From positions 1-64,000 of the forward strand of contig NZ_BMKR01000021.1 of assembly GCF_014644435.1 (NCBI RefSeq): a DNA stretch of 64,000 nucleotides. The letters are read 5' to 3'. The notes below the pieces were generated by a model that was given only the letters and a program-made list of their open reading frames with translations, did no database searches and was not told the origin of the DNA. The DNA comes from Paenibacillus albidus. Its GTDB lineage: Bacteria; Bacillota; Bacilli; Paenibacillales; Paenibacillaceae. The position numbers were made by a program, and so were the translations under genes. Within the stretch, counting starts at the first letter, position 1; each line of letters begins with the position of its first letter. Positions 16,274 to 25,384 of the stretch are shown here, piece after piece.

Positions 16274-16291
16274 ATGTGAAAAAAATCACTT
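16274..16291 (-). promoter_or_regulatory. Third CRP/FNR-like box, between pplA and csbD
   Basis: ATGTGAAAAAAATCACTT matches the perfect box at 16 of 18 positions. It sits about 160 bp upstream of the first and could serve the divergent transcript. Confidence 0.5.
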
Positions 16292-16503
16292 AGAATAACA
16301 ATAATTAATTCATACCTGAATTATATCAAATTTTAAGATATATGAATACCTTATTTAAAAGACTATTATGTGACAAAATACGACGTACTTCGTGGGTAGA
16401 GAAGCTGGCTTTTCCAGATTCGTCTCAAATCTTATCGGGTAATAGTCTCTTGTCGAGGCATTTAGCAAACCAAAACTTCAAAGAGCTAAGGAGATGAGCA
16501 CAA

Positions 16504-16707
16504 ATGGACAGCAACGTATTTAAGGGAAAGTGGATGCAGCTCAAAGGCGAAGCCAAGAAGCAATGGGGCAAGCTGACTGACGATGACCTGGATGTAATTG
16601 ATGGTGAGAAGGATAAGCTGGTAGGAAAGCTGCAGGAACGGTATGGTCATACCAAGGATGCGGCAGAAGTGGAGTACGAAACATGGGGCCGCTCGTACCG
16701 TGATTAA
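16504..16707 (+). CDS. CsbD-family stress protein
   Basis: A 67-residue hydrophilic protein of the CsbD family: starts MDSNVFKGKWMQLKGEAKKQWGKL in split form and continues with the typical LTDDDLDVIDGEKDKLVGKLQERYG. The family is induced by general stress in Bacillus, and its biochemical role is unknown. The ATG follows AAGGAGATG. A GGGTAA at 16437-16442 resembles a sigma-B -10 element, but no good -35 stands at the right distance. It is monocistronic and divergent from pplA. Confidence 0.85.
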   Translation: MDSNVFKGKWMQLKGEAKKQWGKLTDDDLDVIDGEKDKLVGKLQERYGHTKDAAEVEYETWGRSYRD

Positions 16708-16745
16708 TGTATAAATACAGCCCCCTGGTGTCAGGGGCAGGGTGA

Positions 16746-16777
16746 AGAGCGCAAATCTTCGGATTTGCGCTCTTTTT
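16746..16777 (+). terminator. Terminator of csbD
   Basis: A perfect 12-bp stem, AGAGCGCAAATC with GATTTGCGCTCT, capped by a TTCG tetraloop and followed by TTTT. Confidence 0.95.
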
Positions 16778-16893
16778 GCGTAAAAAGTTAGCTTTACCGG
16801 AGCGGCTGTAGTGAAGCTCCATGTATTGGCTTATATAATATGGTAATATAATTGATGAGTTTTACAATTTATCTTTCCAGCAGGAGTGAAAGT

Positions 16894-18291
16894 ATGGAGT
16901 ATCTTAAAATATTTTTCGTGAACACTTCATTGCTGATAACCGTTTCTTATCTGGCAAATTTATTATATAAGCACGTCATTAGCCATGCGCCTGAACAAGC
17001 GAAGAAAATAAGCTGGGTAGCGCTGGCCATCTTTGCCGGCTGGGTCAGTTCCGTGTTTGGCTACAGACTGGATGAGAATGTGATCTTTGATTTAAGGTTT
17101 GTGCCCCTTATTGTCTCTACTCTGGCCTTCCCGCAGCCTTTTCTCCTCATACTGGTTGGTGTGGGAACCGGACTGACGCGCCTGACCTTCGGCATTAATG
17201 AAGCCGCGGTGGCAGGAGTGCTTAATCTGTCCATCCTGGGGTTCGTTTGTGCCGGCCTCAGCTTCTGGGTCCGTCGCTCGGTTTCTTCTATTGTAAATAA
17301 AGGGTTGACGATTATACTGGTTGTGAATTTGTTTAATGCCCTGAATATCATTGCTTTCGGCGTCATTCCGGCCCGAGACTACATTACCGATATCATGCCT
17401 GTTACCTTCCCTGCAGGACTCATCCTAAGTATGGTATTTGCGCTTATTATCCGTGACTTCCAGCTGGAATTGCTGCGCAACAGCCAGATTCAGAGAGCTA
17501 ATAAGCTGCTGTCCGAGCAGACCGAGGAATTGCACAAGAACAAGATTGTTCTGGAGGAGAGGGCCAAGCAACTGACACTGGCTTCGCAATATAAATCCGA
17601 ATTTCTTGCCAATATGTCCCATGAGCTCAGAACGCCGCTCAACAGTATTATTAATCTCTCGCAATTAATTGAGGAGAGTGACGCTTCCCTTAGTATGGAG
17701 GAAACCTCCCAGTATGGAGGCATGATCCGCCGTTCCGGAGAAGATCTGATGCTGCTGATTAATGATATTCTGGATCTGTCCAAAGTAGAAGCCGGACGTC
17801 TTGATATCGTCAAGGAAGAACTTAATGTGAGTGAAATTCCCGAGCTGCTTGCCATGCAGTTTGAGGTTGCGGCCCTGCAGAAAGGGCTGGATTTCAGAAT
17901 CACGCTCGACGAGGATGTGCCGCCAACCCTTCATTCCGATCCGCAGCGGGTACAGCAGATTCTGCGCAACCTGCTTTCCAATGCTTTTAAATTCACCTCG
18001 CTCGGCTCAGTCTCGCTTAATATCCGGATGGAAGAGCGGCGGCAGAGGGAATCACGGCAGAATTGGGTTGTCTTTGATGTGCAGGATACGGGCATTGGAA
18101 TAGCCCCGGAGAAGCATGCGATCATCTTTGAAGCCTTTCGCCAGGCTGATGCAACGATCAGCCGCAAGTACGGCGGGACCGGGCTTGGGCTGTCGATCAG
18201 CCATGATCTGGCCCGGTTGCTGGGCGGGTTCATTACCATGCAGAGCCAGGAGGGAGAAGGCAGTAAATTTTCTTTGTATTTGCCGCTTTGA
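16894..18291 (+). CDS. Orphan sensor histidine kinase with multi-helix membrane sensor
   Basis: A 465-residue kinase. The first 200 residues hold about six membrane helices resembling the 5TM-LYT sensor type. A coiled-coil-like linker (about 205-245), a HisKA domain with phospho-acceptor His in SHELRTPLN, and a HATPase domain (N box LLSNAFKF, DTGIGI, YGGTGLGL) follow. The ATG at 16894 is preferred since AGGAG precedes it. No response regulator gene is adjacent, so the partner is elsewhere. The ligand is unknown; LytS-type sensors respond to cell-wall or pyruvate-like cues. Confidence 0.85.
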   Translation: MEYLKIFFVNTSLLITVSYLANLLYKHVISHAPEQAKKISWVALAIFAGWVSSVFGYRLDENVIFDLRFVPLIVSTLAFPQPFLLILVGVGTGLTRLTFGINEAAVAGVLNLSILGFVCAGLSFWVRRSVSSIVNKGLTIILVVNLFNALNIIAFGVIPARDYITDIMPVTFPAGLILSMVFALIIRDFQLELLRNSQIQRANKLLSEQTEELHKNKIVLEERAKQLTLASQYKSEFLANMSHELRTPLNSIINLSQLIEESDASLSMEETSQYGGMIRRSGEDLMLLINDILDLSKVEAGRLDIVKEELNVSEIPELLAMQFEVAALQKGLDFRITLDEDVPPTLHSDPQRVQQILRNLLSNAFKFTSLGSVSLNIRMEERRQRESRQNWVVFDVQDTGIGIAPEKHAIIFEAFRQADATISRKYGGTGLGLSISHDLARLLGGFITMQSQEGEGSKFSLYLPL

Positions 18292-18358
18292 GTCAAGGGG
18301 GACAGGCGGTCCGGAGTTCCAACATTATTTGTGATTTTGGTGTATTGACAGGAGTTTG

Positions 18359-19684
18359 ATGCGGAGTAGAATGAAGCCAAAGCCGCATCAAAGGAGTGTT
18401 ATTACCAGAGTGAACATCATGAGAAATAAGCCGCCAGGCAGCCGCCCGGGGCGCGTGCGCAAAGCTTCGCTCCATCGCAGGAATCTGCGTATTGCCACGT
18501 TTGAGGGGGTGCCCTCCACAATCTTTCAGGTTCTGCTGCAAGGGCAGTTTCTGACAGGCTTTCTGCTGTACTTAGGGGCCTCATCCAGCCAGATCGGTTT
18601 TGTGCTGGCACTGACCACCCTGGTGAACATTGCACAGATTGGTGTAGCCTTCATGATCCAGAAGCTGCCCAGCCGCAAGTGGGCGATGGTTACTTTCATT
18701 GGGCTGCACAGGATACTCTGGAGCTCCACGGGGCTTGTTCCGTTCCTGTTTCCGCAGGAGTATTGGGTCATTGCATTTATAGGATTGTACACCATTGCTT
18801 TTATGGCCAACACAGCCGGAGCTGTATTGTGGAGCTCTGTGATAAGCGACCTGGTGCCGCCACGCGTGCGCGGGCGTTATTTCGGGATCCGGAATACGCT
18901 TCTGAATGCTCTGGGCAGCCTCGTTATGTATGGCGGGGGGATTGTGCTTGACCGCTATCCCGGGGGGCATGGTTTTCTCATTCTTTATATTGTGGTATGG
19001 ATCTTTTCCATCGCCAATGTGATTGTGTTTTTCTTTTATCCGGATGTGCCATTTGAGAAGTCGGAAGAACGCGAATTTCTGCCGATGTTCAGGAAGCCGC
19101 TGCATGACAAGCTGTTTATGAAATCCACGTTATTTCTGGCCGCCTGGCTGTTGCTTCAGAATCTGACGGTTCCGCTATATGCGTACGTCATGCTGGAGCT
19201 GCTTCATATCAACTACGAGACGTTGTCTCTGCTTAACGTATCCCAGACCATTTTTATGATGGGCAGTTTCTATGTCTGGGGCAACCTGAACGCCAAATAC
19301 AGCAATAAGCGGCTTTTGCTCTGGACATTGCCGATTATTGCGGCCTCGTCACTGCTCTGGGGGCTGTTATCCGTGCTGCCGATGCTGCTGGTGTTGTTCG
19401 CCGCGCATATTGTGTTTGGAGTGGGTGTGGGCGGCTTTAACCAGTTGGCCTTTAACTTCATTATCGGAGACACGCCCAAAAAAGAACGGCCGATGTATAT
19501 GGCGGTATATGCGGCGTTAACCGGGTTATCCTCCTTTTTTGGACCCTTAATAGGAGGGGAGATTTACGAATGGATCAAAGCCTGGCCGCATTGGACACAG
19601 GTGTTCGGCATGCAGCTTGTAGTCGGTATACTGATGATCTTGCTTGCTGTGCTGCTGGGTCGCCGTATTCTGAAGGATGAATAG
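18359..19684 (+). CDS. Major facilitator superfamily transporter
   Basis: A carrier of about 440 residues with roughly twelve membrane helices and an unusually long, basic N-terminal tail (HQRSVITRV, RPGRVRKASLHRR). The MFS loop signature is degenerate: PPRVRGRYFGIRNTL between helices four and five recalls a sugar or macrolide efflux-type carrier. The start is uncertain: ATG at 18359 (AGGAG 4 nt before), 18371 or 18419. Substrate unknown. It is followed after 19 nt by the oxidoreductase gene, probably in one transcript. Confidence 0.8.
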   Translation: MRSRMKPKPHQRSVITRVNIMRNKPPGSRPGRVRKASLHRRNLRIATFEGVPSTIFQVLLQGQFLTGFLLYLGASSSQIGFVLALTTLVNIAQIGVAFMIQKLPSRKWAMVTFIGLHRILWSSTGLVPFLFPQEYWVIAFIGLYTIAFMANTAGAVLWSSVISDLVPPRVRGRYFGIRNTLLNALGSLVMYGGGIVLDRYPGGHGFLILYIVVWIFSIANVIVFFFYPDVPFEKSEEREFLPMFRKPLHDKLFMKSTLFLAAWLLLQNLTVPLYAYVMLELLHINYETLSLLNVSQTIFMMGSFYVWGNLNAKYSNKRLLLWTLPIIAASSLLWGLLSVLPMLLVLFAAHIVFGVGVGGFNQLAFNFIIGDTPKKERPMYMAVYAALTGLSSFFGPLIGGEIYEWIKAWPHWTQVFGMQLVVGILMILLAVLLGRRILKDE

Positions 19685-19703
19685 AGCTTAAGGGGACAGA
19701 TAG

Positions 19704-20369
19704 ATGACGAAGATTGCCATGGTACTCGGAGCGACCGGACTGGTAGGAAGCGAGGTTACGAAGGAACTGCTGAGCCGTGTTGCCTGGGATGAGGTTCGGG
19801 TGCTTGTACGCCGGCCCTTGGAATTACAGCATCCCAAGCTGAAGCAGACGGTGGTGGACTGGGAACAGCTCGAACAGTACAAGGAACAATTTCAGGGCGT
19901 TCAAGCCGTATTCTGCTGCCTCGGGACTACCATTAAGAAAGCAGGCTCGCAGAAGGAATTTGAACGCGTGGATTTGGACTATCCGCTGGCGGCCGCATCT
20001 CTCGCCAAAAGCCAGGGGGTGAAGCAGTTTCTTGCGGTCTCCTCTATGGGAGCCAGCTCGAAATCGCGCACATTCTACAGCCGGACCAAAGGCCGGGCGG
20101 AGGACGGATTGGTGGGCATGGGCTTTCAGGGCCTGCATCTCTTCCGTCCCTCTCTGCTTCTGGGTGAACGTGAAGAATTCCGGCCCGGCGAACGGGCTGC
20201 AGCCGTGCTGATGAAAGGATTGGATTTCCTGATGGTAGGAAAAGCTGCGAAATATCGGGCGATTCAGGGGAAGACCGTCGCTAAGGCGATGGTGAATATC
20301 GCGCTTGCGAATACGCGCGGAGTGCATATCTACGAGAACGAAGTCATCCATGTGGTTGGCGGGCACTAA
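19704..20369 (+). CDS. NAD(P)-binding Rossmann protein, HTATIP2/SDR-like
   Basis: A 221-residue atypical short-chain dehydrogenase. The N-terminal dinucleotide site is GATGLVGSEV and a CLGTT segment follows at the end of strand four. SSMGASSKSRTFYSRTKGRAED holds the Ser, Tyr and Lys of the YxxxK-type site in split form. This arrangement is typical of HTATIP2/TIP30-like oxidoreductases. The substrate is not known. The ATG follows AAGGGGACAG. Confidence 0.8.
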   Translation: MTKIAMVLGATGLVGSEVTKELLSRVAWDEVRVLVRRPLELQHPKLKQTVVDWEQLEQYKEQFQGVQAVFCCLGTTIKKAGSQKEFERVDLDYPLAAASLAKSQGVKQFLAVSSMGASSKSRTFYSRTKGRAEDGLVGMGFQGLHLFRPSLLLGEREEFRPGERAAAVLMKGLDFLMVGKAAKYRAIQGKTVAKAMVNIALANTRGVHIYENEVIHVVGGH

Positions 20370-20450
20370 AGTGAGGTTTGCATTTAGCAGAGGTCAGGCC
20401 GTACAATGGGACCATAAATAAGGAATTGCATTTTGGAGAGGAGCAGGAAC

Positions 20451-20831
20451 ATGAGCAAGAAGCAGGTAGCTACAACCAAAGCGCCCGGAGCCATCGGTCC
20501 TTACAGCCAGGCGATCACTACAGGCAGCTGGATTTACACTTCGGGACAGCTGGGGCTGGACCCGGAGACGGGTGTGCTGGCAGAAGGTGTGCAGGACCAG
20601 GCCCGTCAAGCTCTTAATAACTTGAAGGCGATTCTTGAAGAAGCGGGTGCATCTTTGGATCACATCGTGAAAACAACTGTTTTTTTGAAGGATATGAATG
20701 ACTTTGTAGCCGTCAATGAAGTGTACAGCAGCTTCTTTACGGAGCCTTATCCGGCCCGCAGTGCCGTTGAGGTGGCGCGTCTGCCTAAGGACGGACTCGT
20801 GGAGATTGAAGCGGTAGCCCGCAAGAAATAA
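20451..20831 (+). CDS. ridA: RidA-family enamine/imine deaminase
   Basis: A 126-residue protein that hydrolyses reactive 2-aminoacrylate and related enamines released by PLP enzymes. The family blocks are visible: GPYSQA near residue 17, SGQLGLDP, the KTTVFLKDMNDF segment and PARSAVEVARLPKDGLVEIEAVA, whose Arg binds the substrate carboxylate. The ATG at 20451 is chosen behind GGAGAGGAGC. Cytosolic trimer by homology. Confidence 0.95.
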   Translation: MSKKQVATTKAPGAIGPYSQAITTGSWIYTSGQLGLDPETGVLAEGVQDQARQALNNLKAILEEAGASLDHIVKTTVFLKDMNDFVAVNEVYSSFFTEPYPARSAVEVARLPKDGLVEIEAVARKK

Positions 20832-20872
20832 GGAATACGCCCGTCAGGTGCAGAAACTTCTAAACACAGCAG

Positions 20873-20917
20873 AGCAGCGATTCTCCCGATATTGGAGGAT
20901 CGCTGCTTTGTGTTTTT
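20873..20917 (+). terminator. Terminator after ridA, possibly bidirectional
   Basis: AGCAGCGATTCTCC pairs with GGAGGATCGCTGCT, followed by TTGTGTTTTT. The convergent gene ends just beyond it. Confidence 0.9.
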
Positions 20918-20930
20918 GGTACCTCCAGGC

Positions 20931-21690
20931 TTAATATTTGCTGCGGCGCGGTGACAGGAACAACCAGATGCTGTAGAGCAGCAGCAGTCCTGTCATGGCC
21001 AGACCGGTGACATAGACATTGCCGGCGTCCTTATGCTCCAGAGCGATCGCGAGGTAGGCCCATACAAAGACCAATGGATATAGGCTGTCCCGATATGGGA
21101 AACTGACGGCTATAGCCAGGACAGCTCCGATGCAGAGCATGATGACTGCCCAGGTGGTGTCGCTGAGGCCGAAACCATCCCAGTGATTTTTTTTCCAGCA
21201 CAACACTGACGTTGACAATGGTGGCCACCGAAATCCAGCCGAGATAAATGCTGAAAGGCAGCTGGATGAGCCCTCTTTCGCCAGCAGTAGGTTTGTTAAT
21301 ACGGCGGGTAATACGGTAAATAACAATCAGAGTGACAAGCAGGAGCAGCATGGCCAGGAGGGAGAGCTCGATGTGCAGATAATGCCAATTGAACAGCCAG
21401 CTTATATTAAATATACAGCTTGCCGCGAACCAGTACCCGATAGAAAACACAGAGTCACGGGACCCGGTGGAGGCACGGGATTGATAAATGAGAAACCCGG
21501 CGAGGAGCAGGTAGATGACCGACCAAATGGAGAAGGCATAACCAGCAGGAGTTAGATACGTATGATACCTGTCCGAAATTTCATCGGTACTGTTTCCACC
21601 TAAAGGCAACAGTACCGAGAAGGCGTTGACAGCTATCATGGCGAGGAAAAAGAACAGGTTCCACCATTTATACGGATTAGCTCTTGTCAT
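20931..21690 (-). pseudogene. TspO/MBR-like membrane protein gene, frameshifted in an A8 tract
   Basis: Two overlapping minus-strand frames together encode one membrane protein of about 250 residues. The first runs from the ATG at 21690 (MTRANPYKWWN) through LTPAGYAFSIWSVIY to VVLEKK. The second resumes with NHWDGFGLSDTTWAVIM and runs to the end at 20931. The break lies in a run of eight A on the coding strand (T8 at 21187-21194); seven A would restore VVLEKNHWDGF. The LTPxGxxFSIW motif is typical of long TspO-related tryptophan-rich proteins. It may be a recent null mutation, a slippage-tolerant gene or a sequencing error. Confidence 0.75.
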
Positions 21691-21883
21691 AAGATTCACT
21701 CTCCAGTGTAATGGATTTTGAAGGATTTTGTGCGCAACCTAATAGAATATACCCGCTTTGGGGGAGATGAAGACTATTTTTCCGAAAAAATGACTAATCG
21801 GTCATAAGTTTGCGGATAATCCGGCTGGACTGCGGGGTAATATGTATTATTAACAAGCCGTAACAGCCGAAGGGGGAAGGGAT

Positions 21884-24334
21884 ATGGAGAGCAGCGAGGC
21901 GATACGACCTGAGAAAATGGGTCCGCTCGTGATGAAGGAGACCTGGAACACGCCGGGTGGCATAGTATCATGGGAACGTTCGGAGAACATCTATATTTGC
22001 CGGGGCGAATGCGGCGGGATGGTTATTATGTTTCTGAGTGATGAGATTGTCCGTATGAAGGTCTTTCGGGACAAGGTGCCGGACCTGACAACAACGGCGG
22101 CGATTCTGCCGGAATGCTGTATTCCGCATCTGTTTCCGGTGGAGGAAACGGAGAACGAGCTGATCTTCACGACCAGCGCGATCCGGCTGATTCTGGAGAA
22201 AAGCTCCTTCCTGATCAAGGTGGAGAATATGCAGGGCAAGGTGATCATGCAGCAGAATCTTACGAGCTGGAACCCGCGGGGCGCCAGTCATGCCGAGTAT
22301 GATATGCAGCCGGATTCGCATTTTTATGGCCTTGGTGAAAAAGCGAGCTTTCTGGATAAGCGCGGAGAGCGCTATACCAACTGGAATACGGATGTTTTTG
22401 CGCCGCATTTGCCGGAGATCGAAGCTCTCTATGAATCCATTCCGCTGCTGATCCATATGCACGGTGAGCTTTCTTATGGTCTTTTTCTGGATAATCCCGG
22501 ACGGAGCGATTTTGACATGCGTTCTCACGGTGTGGCGTTTACCATCAGCTGCTCTACCGGGGCATACGATATTTATTTCATCAATGGGCCGCATATCAAG
22601 GATGTGGTCAAAAGATACACCTCCCTGACCGGACGGATTCCGCTTCCCCCCAAATGGGCCATTGGCTATCATCAATCCCGCTACAGCTACATGAATCAGC
22701 AGGAGGTGCTGCAGCTTGCCCGGACTTTCCGGGAGAAGCGCATTCCCTGCGATGTCATCTATTTAGATATTCATTATATGGATGAATACAGGGTATTCAC
22801 GTTTGATCCGGTCAATTTCCCCAGTCCGGACAAAATGATCCGGGAGCTGGGAGAGTTGGGGGTGCGGATTGTGCCAATTGTAGACCCTGGTGTCAAAAAA
22901 GACCCCAACTACGAGGTGTATAAGGAAGGTGTGCTGGATAAGCATTTTTGCCGCCGGCTGGAGGGGGATATTTTCTTCGGTGAGGTCTGGCCGGGGATCA
23001 GTGCGTTTCCCGATTTCAGTGACAGCCGGACTGCTGAGTGGTGGGGCGATCTACACAAGTATTACACCGATCTTGGCATCCAGGGCATCTGGAACGATAT
23101 GAATGAGCCGGCGGTATTTAATGAGAGCAAGACGATGGATCTGGATGTCATGCACTTCAATAATGGACGCCCAGTTACACATGAGGAGTACCATAATCTG
23201 TATGGCATGATGATGTCCAAGGCTACTTATGAAGGCTTGGCTGAGCATTTGCAGGGAGAACGTCCGTTTGTCCTGACACGTGCAGGATACGCAGGGATAC
23301 AGCGTTACGCAGCCGTCTGGACAGGGGATAACCGCAGCTTTTGGGAGCATATGGCGATGGCGATGCCAATGGTGCTTAACATGGGGCTGTCGGGTCTGGC
23401 TTTCGCCGGACCGGATATCGGAGGATTTGCCCATCATACCTCGGCGCAGCTCCTGGTGCGGTGGACACAGATGGGCGTCTTTTTCCCCTATTGCCGCAAC
23501 CATTCCTCTATAGGCACCCTGCGGCAGGAGCCGTGGTCCTTTGGCGAGGAAGTAGAGGGGATTCTGCGTGAGTTCATTGGTCTGCGATACCGCTGGATGC
23601 CGCATTTATACAATCTGTTCCGCGAGGCCGAGGTCAGCGGCCTGCCCGTTATCCGTCCGCTAATTCTGGAGTATCCGCGCGACCCGCATGTCACCAATCT
23701 GTGCGACCAGTACCTGCTGGGAGAGAATGTGCTGATTGCCCCTGTGTACCGGCCGGATACCGATCACCGCTCCGTGTATCTGCCTGAAGGGCGCTGGATA
23801 GACTATTGGGATGGTGAAGTCCATGAAGGCGGGCGGCATATTCTGGCTGTTGCACCGCTGCGCATTATGCCGATGTATGTCCGGGAGGGTACCTTTGTTG
23901 CCGAAGGGCCGCTGAAGCAATATGCCCAGGAAGAAACGGGAGAAATGATCATTTTCCACCTGTATGGAGCCCAAGCGGAGGAGGGTTTCTCAGCAAGCTA
24001 CTCGCTGTATGAGGATGACGGACACAGCTTCAGTTACAGAAAAGGCGATTATTCCGAAATGCGTGTACATGCTGAGGCGGAGAAGGGGCGCTTGATGCTG
24101 AAATGGTCCTATACGATGGACGGCTATAAGCCGCATCGTGAAACGCTACGTTTTGCACTCTGCTACCCTTTTTTTGAGACGGCCGCTGTAGAAGGATTGG
24201 GGGAAATCTCCATAGAGGAGCTTGACGAAGGCCGTGCAGGCTGGACGCGCAATGGCAAAGGCGGGAGCATTATCGTGCAGGTCAGCGAGTCGCGGGATGG
24301 CGGCGAGCTTGTAATTGTGGCAGCTCAAGGATAA
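21884..24334 (+). CDS. Glycoside hydrolase family 31 alpha-glucosidase
   Basis: An 816-residue retaining alpha-glycosidase. The nucleophile Asp405 lies in IWNDMNEPAVF and the acid/base Asp482 in WTGDNRSFWEHM, both diagnostic for GH31. RWTQMGVFFPYCRNHS and the C-terminal beta-sandwich segments are also present. No signal peptide is seen, so it should act in the cytosol on imported oligosaccharides. The ATG follows AGGGGGAAGGG. The gene stands alone with no sugar transporter nearby. Alpha-xylosidase is an alternative, though the overall length and motif fit alpha-glucosidase. Confidence 0.92.
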   Translation: MESSEAIRPEKMGPLVMKETWNTPGGIVSWERSENIYICRGECGGMVIMFLSDEIVRMKVFRDKVPDLTTTAAILPECCIPHLFPVEETENELIFTTSAIRLILEKSSFLIKVENMQGKVIMQQNLTSWNPRGASHAEYDMQPDSHFYGLGEKASFLDKRGERYTNWNTDVFAPHLPEIEALYESIPLLIHMHGELSYGLFLDNPGRSDFDMRSHGVAFTISCSTGAYDIYFINGPHIKDVVKRYTSLTGRIPLPPKWAIGYHQSRYSYMNQQEVLQLARTFREKRIPCDVIYLDIHYMDEYRVFTFDPVNFPSPDKMIRELGELGVRIVPIVDPGVKKDPNYEVYKEGVLDKHFCRRLEGDIFFGEVWPGISAFPDFSDSRTAEWWGDLHKYYTDLGIQGIWNDMNEPAVFNESKTMDLDVMHFNNGRPVTHEEYHNLYGMMMSKATYEGLAEHLQGERPFVLTRAGYAGIQRYAAVWTGDNRSFWEHMAMAMPMVLNMGLSGLAFAGPDIGGFAHHTSAQLLVRWTQMGVFFPYCRNHSSIGTLRQEPWSFGEEVEGILREFIGLRYRWMPHLYNLFREAEVSGLPVIRPLILEYPRDPHVTNLCDQYLLGENVLIAPVYRPDTDHRSVYLPEGRWIDYWDGEVHEGGRHILAVAPLRIMPMYVREGTFVAEGPLKQYAQEETGEMIIFHLYGAQAEEGFSASYSLYEDDGHSFSYRKGDYSEMRVHAEAEKGRLMLKWSYTMDGYKPHRETLRFALCYPFFETAAVEGLGEISIEELDEGRAGWTRNGKGGSIIVQVSESRDGGELVIVAAQG

Positions 24335-24377
24335 GGTCTCCACAGGATGGAATGCGGCAGCAGCTGCTTACAATATA

Positions 24378-24425
24378 AACAAAGTCGCCATTCTCCCGTG
24401 CCCGCGGAATGGCGACTTTGTTATT
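24378..24425. terminator. Bidirectional terminator between convergent genes
   Basis: A perfect 16-bp stem, AACAAAGTCGCCATTC with GAATGGCGACTTTGTT, and T-rich flanks on both strands. Confidence 0.92.
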
Positions 24426-24457
24426 GTCGGGCTCCTGGCCGAAGGGGCGCTTAAAGT

Positions 24458-25147
24458 TTAACGCCCGCTCCAGGTCCGGCTGTCTTCTCCGTCATCAAGG
24501 GTGATGTTGAAACTTCCAAAGTTGTTTCCCTGGGCCTCCGCCGTACTGCTGGAAGTGAGATTAAATTCCGGGTTGAAGCTGCTCATGGAATGGGGGGCGA
24601 TTGTAAGCTTGGGCAATGTAATAGCCTCGCGGGACAACGGGTGGTCATAGTTCAATGGAAGCTGCAATACCGGCCGAACGGTTACGGCAGCCCGGCTGTG
24701 ATTCTTCAAAGGAATGGAACAGCTGCCGCTAAGCTGCTGCTGCTTCAAGTCGTAGCTGCAGCTGACCTGCCGGGGGTCAAGCTCCACAGCATACACGCCC
24801 GATGTAAAGAGGCGTTGGTAACCGGTCACCATCCAGCCCGGGGCGTTGCTGAGCAGGAAGATGAACGCAATGAATATTAAGAAACGGTGTCTGTTCAGCG
24901 CTTTGTTCAAATGAATCAAAGCCACGATCAGCAGCGCAAACGATAGAATGCCAGTGAAATGCAGTCCGGTGCTTGATTCGGGACGGGTGTACAGCGGAAT
25001 GCCCAAGCTGTACAGCAGAACATCAATCAGCGGGTCGGACCCGGGATATTTGATGCTGAACAGGATTAATAAAGCGAATATACCCAGGGCCAGGGACAAT
25101 GAGCGTTTGTTGTGGATCAGAGGATTATCGGGCTTGATAACGGACAC
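24458..25147 (-). CDS. Uncharacterised membrane protein with extracytoplasmic C-terminal domain
   Basis: About 229 residues and not recognised. It has three hydrophobic segments (around 17-33, 65-80 and 88-103) and then a beta-rich domain of 120 residues with two Cys (VSCSYDL, SGSCSIPL) that could form a disulfide outside the cell. The start is odd. A GTG at 25147 overlaps a perfect AGGAGG, too close for initiation, while the codon 8 nt after that site is ATC. A TATAAT near 25170 suggests a very short leader. The true start may be non-canonical or further inside. Confidence 0.65.
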   Translation of the reverse strand: MSVIKPDNPLIHNKRSLSLALGIFALLILFSIKYPGSDPLIDVLLYSLGIPLYTRPESSTGLHFTGILSFALLIVALIHLNKALNRHRFLIFIAFIFLLSNAPGWMVTGYQRLFTSGVYAVELDPRQVSCSYDLKQQQLSGSCSIPLKNHSRAAVTVRPVLQLPLNYDHPLSREAITLPKLTIAPHSMSSFNPEFNLTSSSTAEAQGNNFGSFNITLDDGEDSRTWSGR

Positions 25148-25384
25148 CTCCTGTAAATATATCTCAATTATAACATATTGGCGGAGGGGTCTTTCGGGAA
25201 ATTATCCAGAAAGGTTTTTAAATCTGCCGATTTTCGTATAAGATGAAGAGATGGGGAGAATACCTGTATAACCTGAAAGCTTCTTTATCTTACAAACGAT
25301 CGGATTTCCATACTTTAAATATATGGCTTATCGGTCTGGGCGCTGTACATTATTTCTGCTTGCTTAAAAGACAGGAGATCACCG

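Noticed and set aside
16437-16442. Sigma-B promoter for csbD
   Set aside because: GGGTAA fits a -10, but no acceptable -35 is found at 12-15 nt, so it is not listed as a feature.
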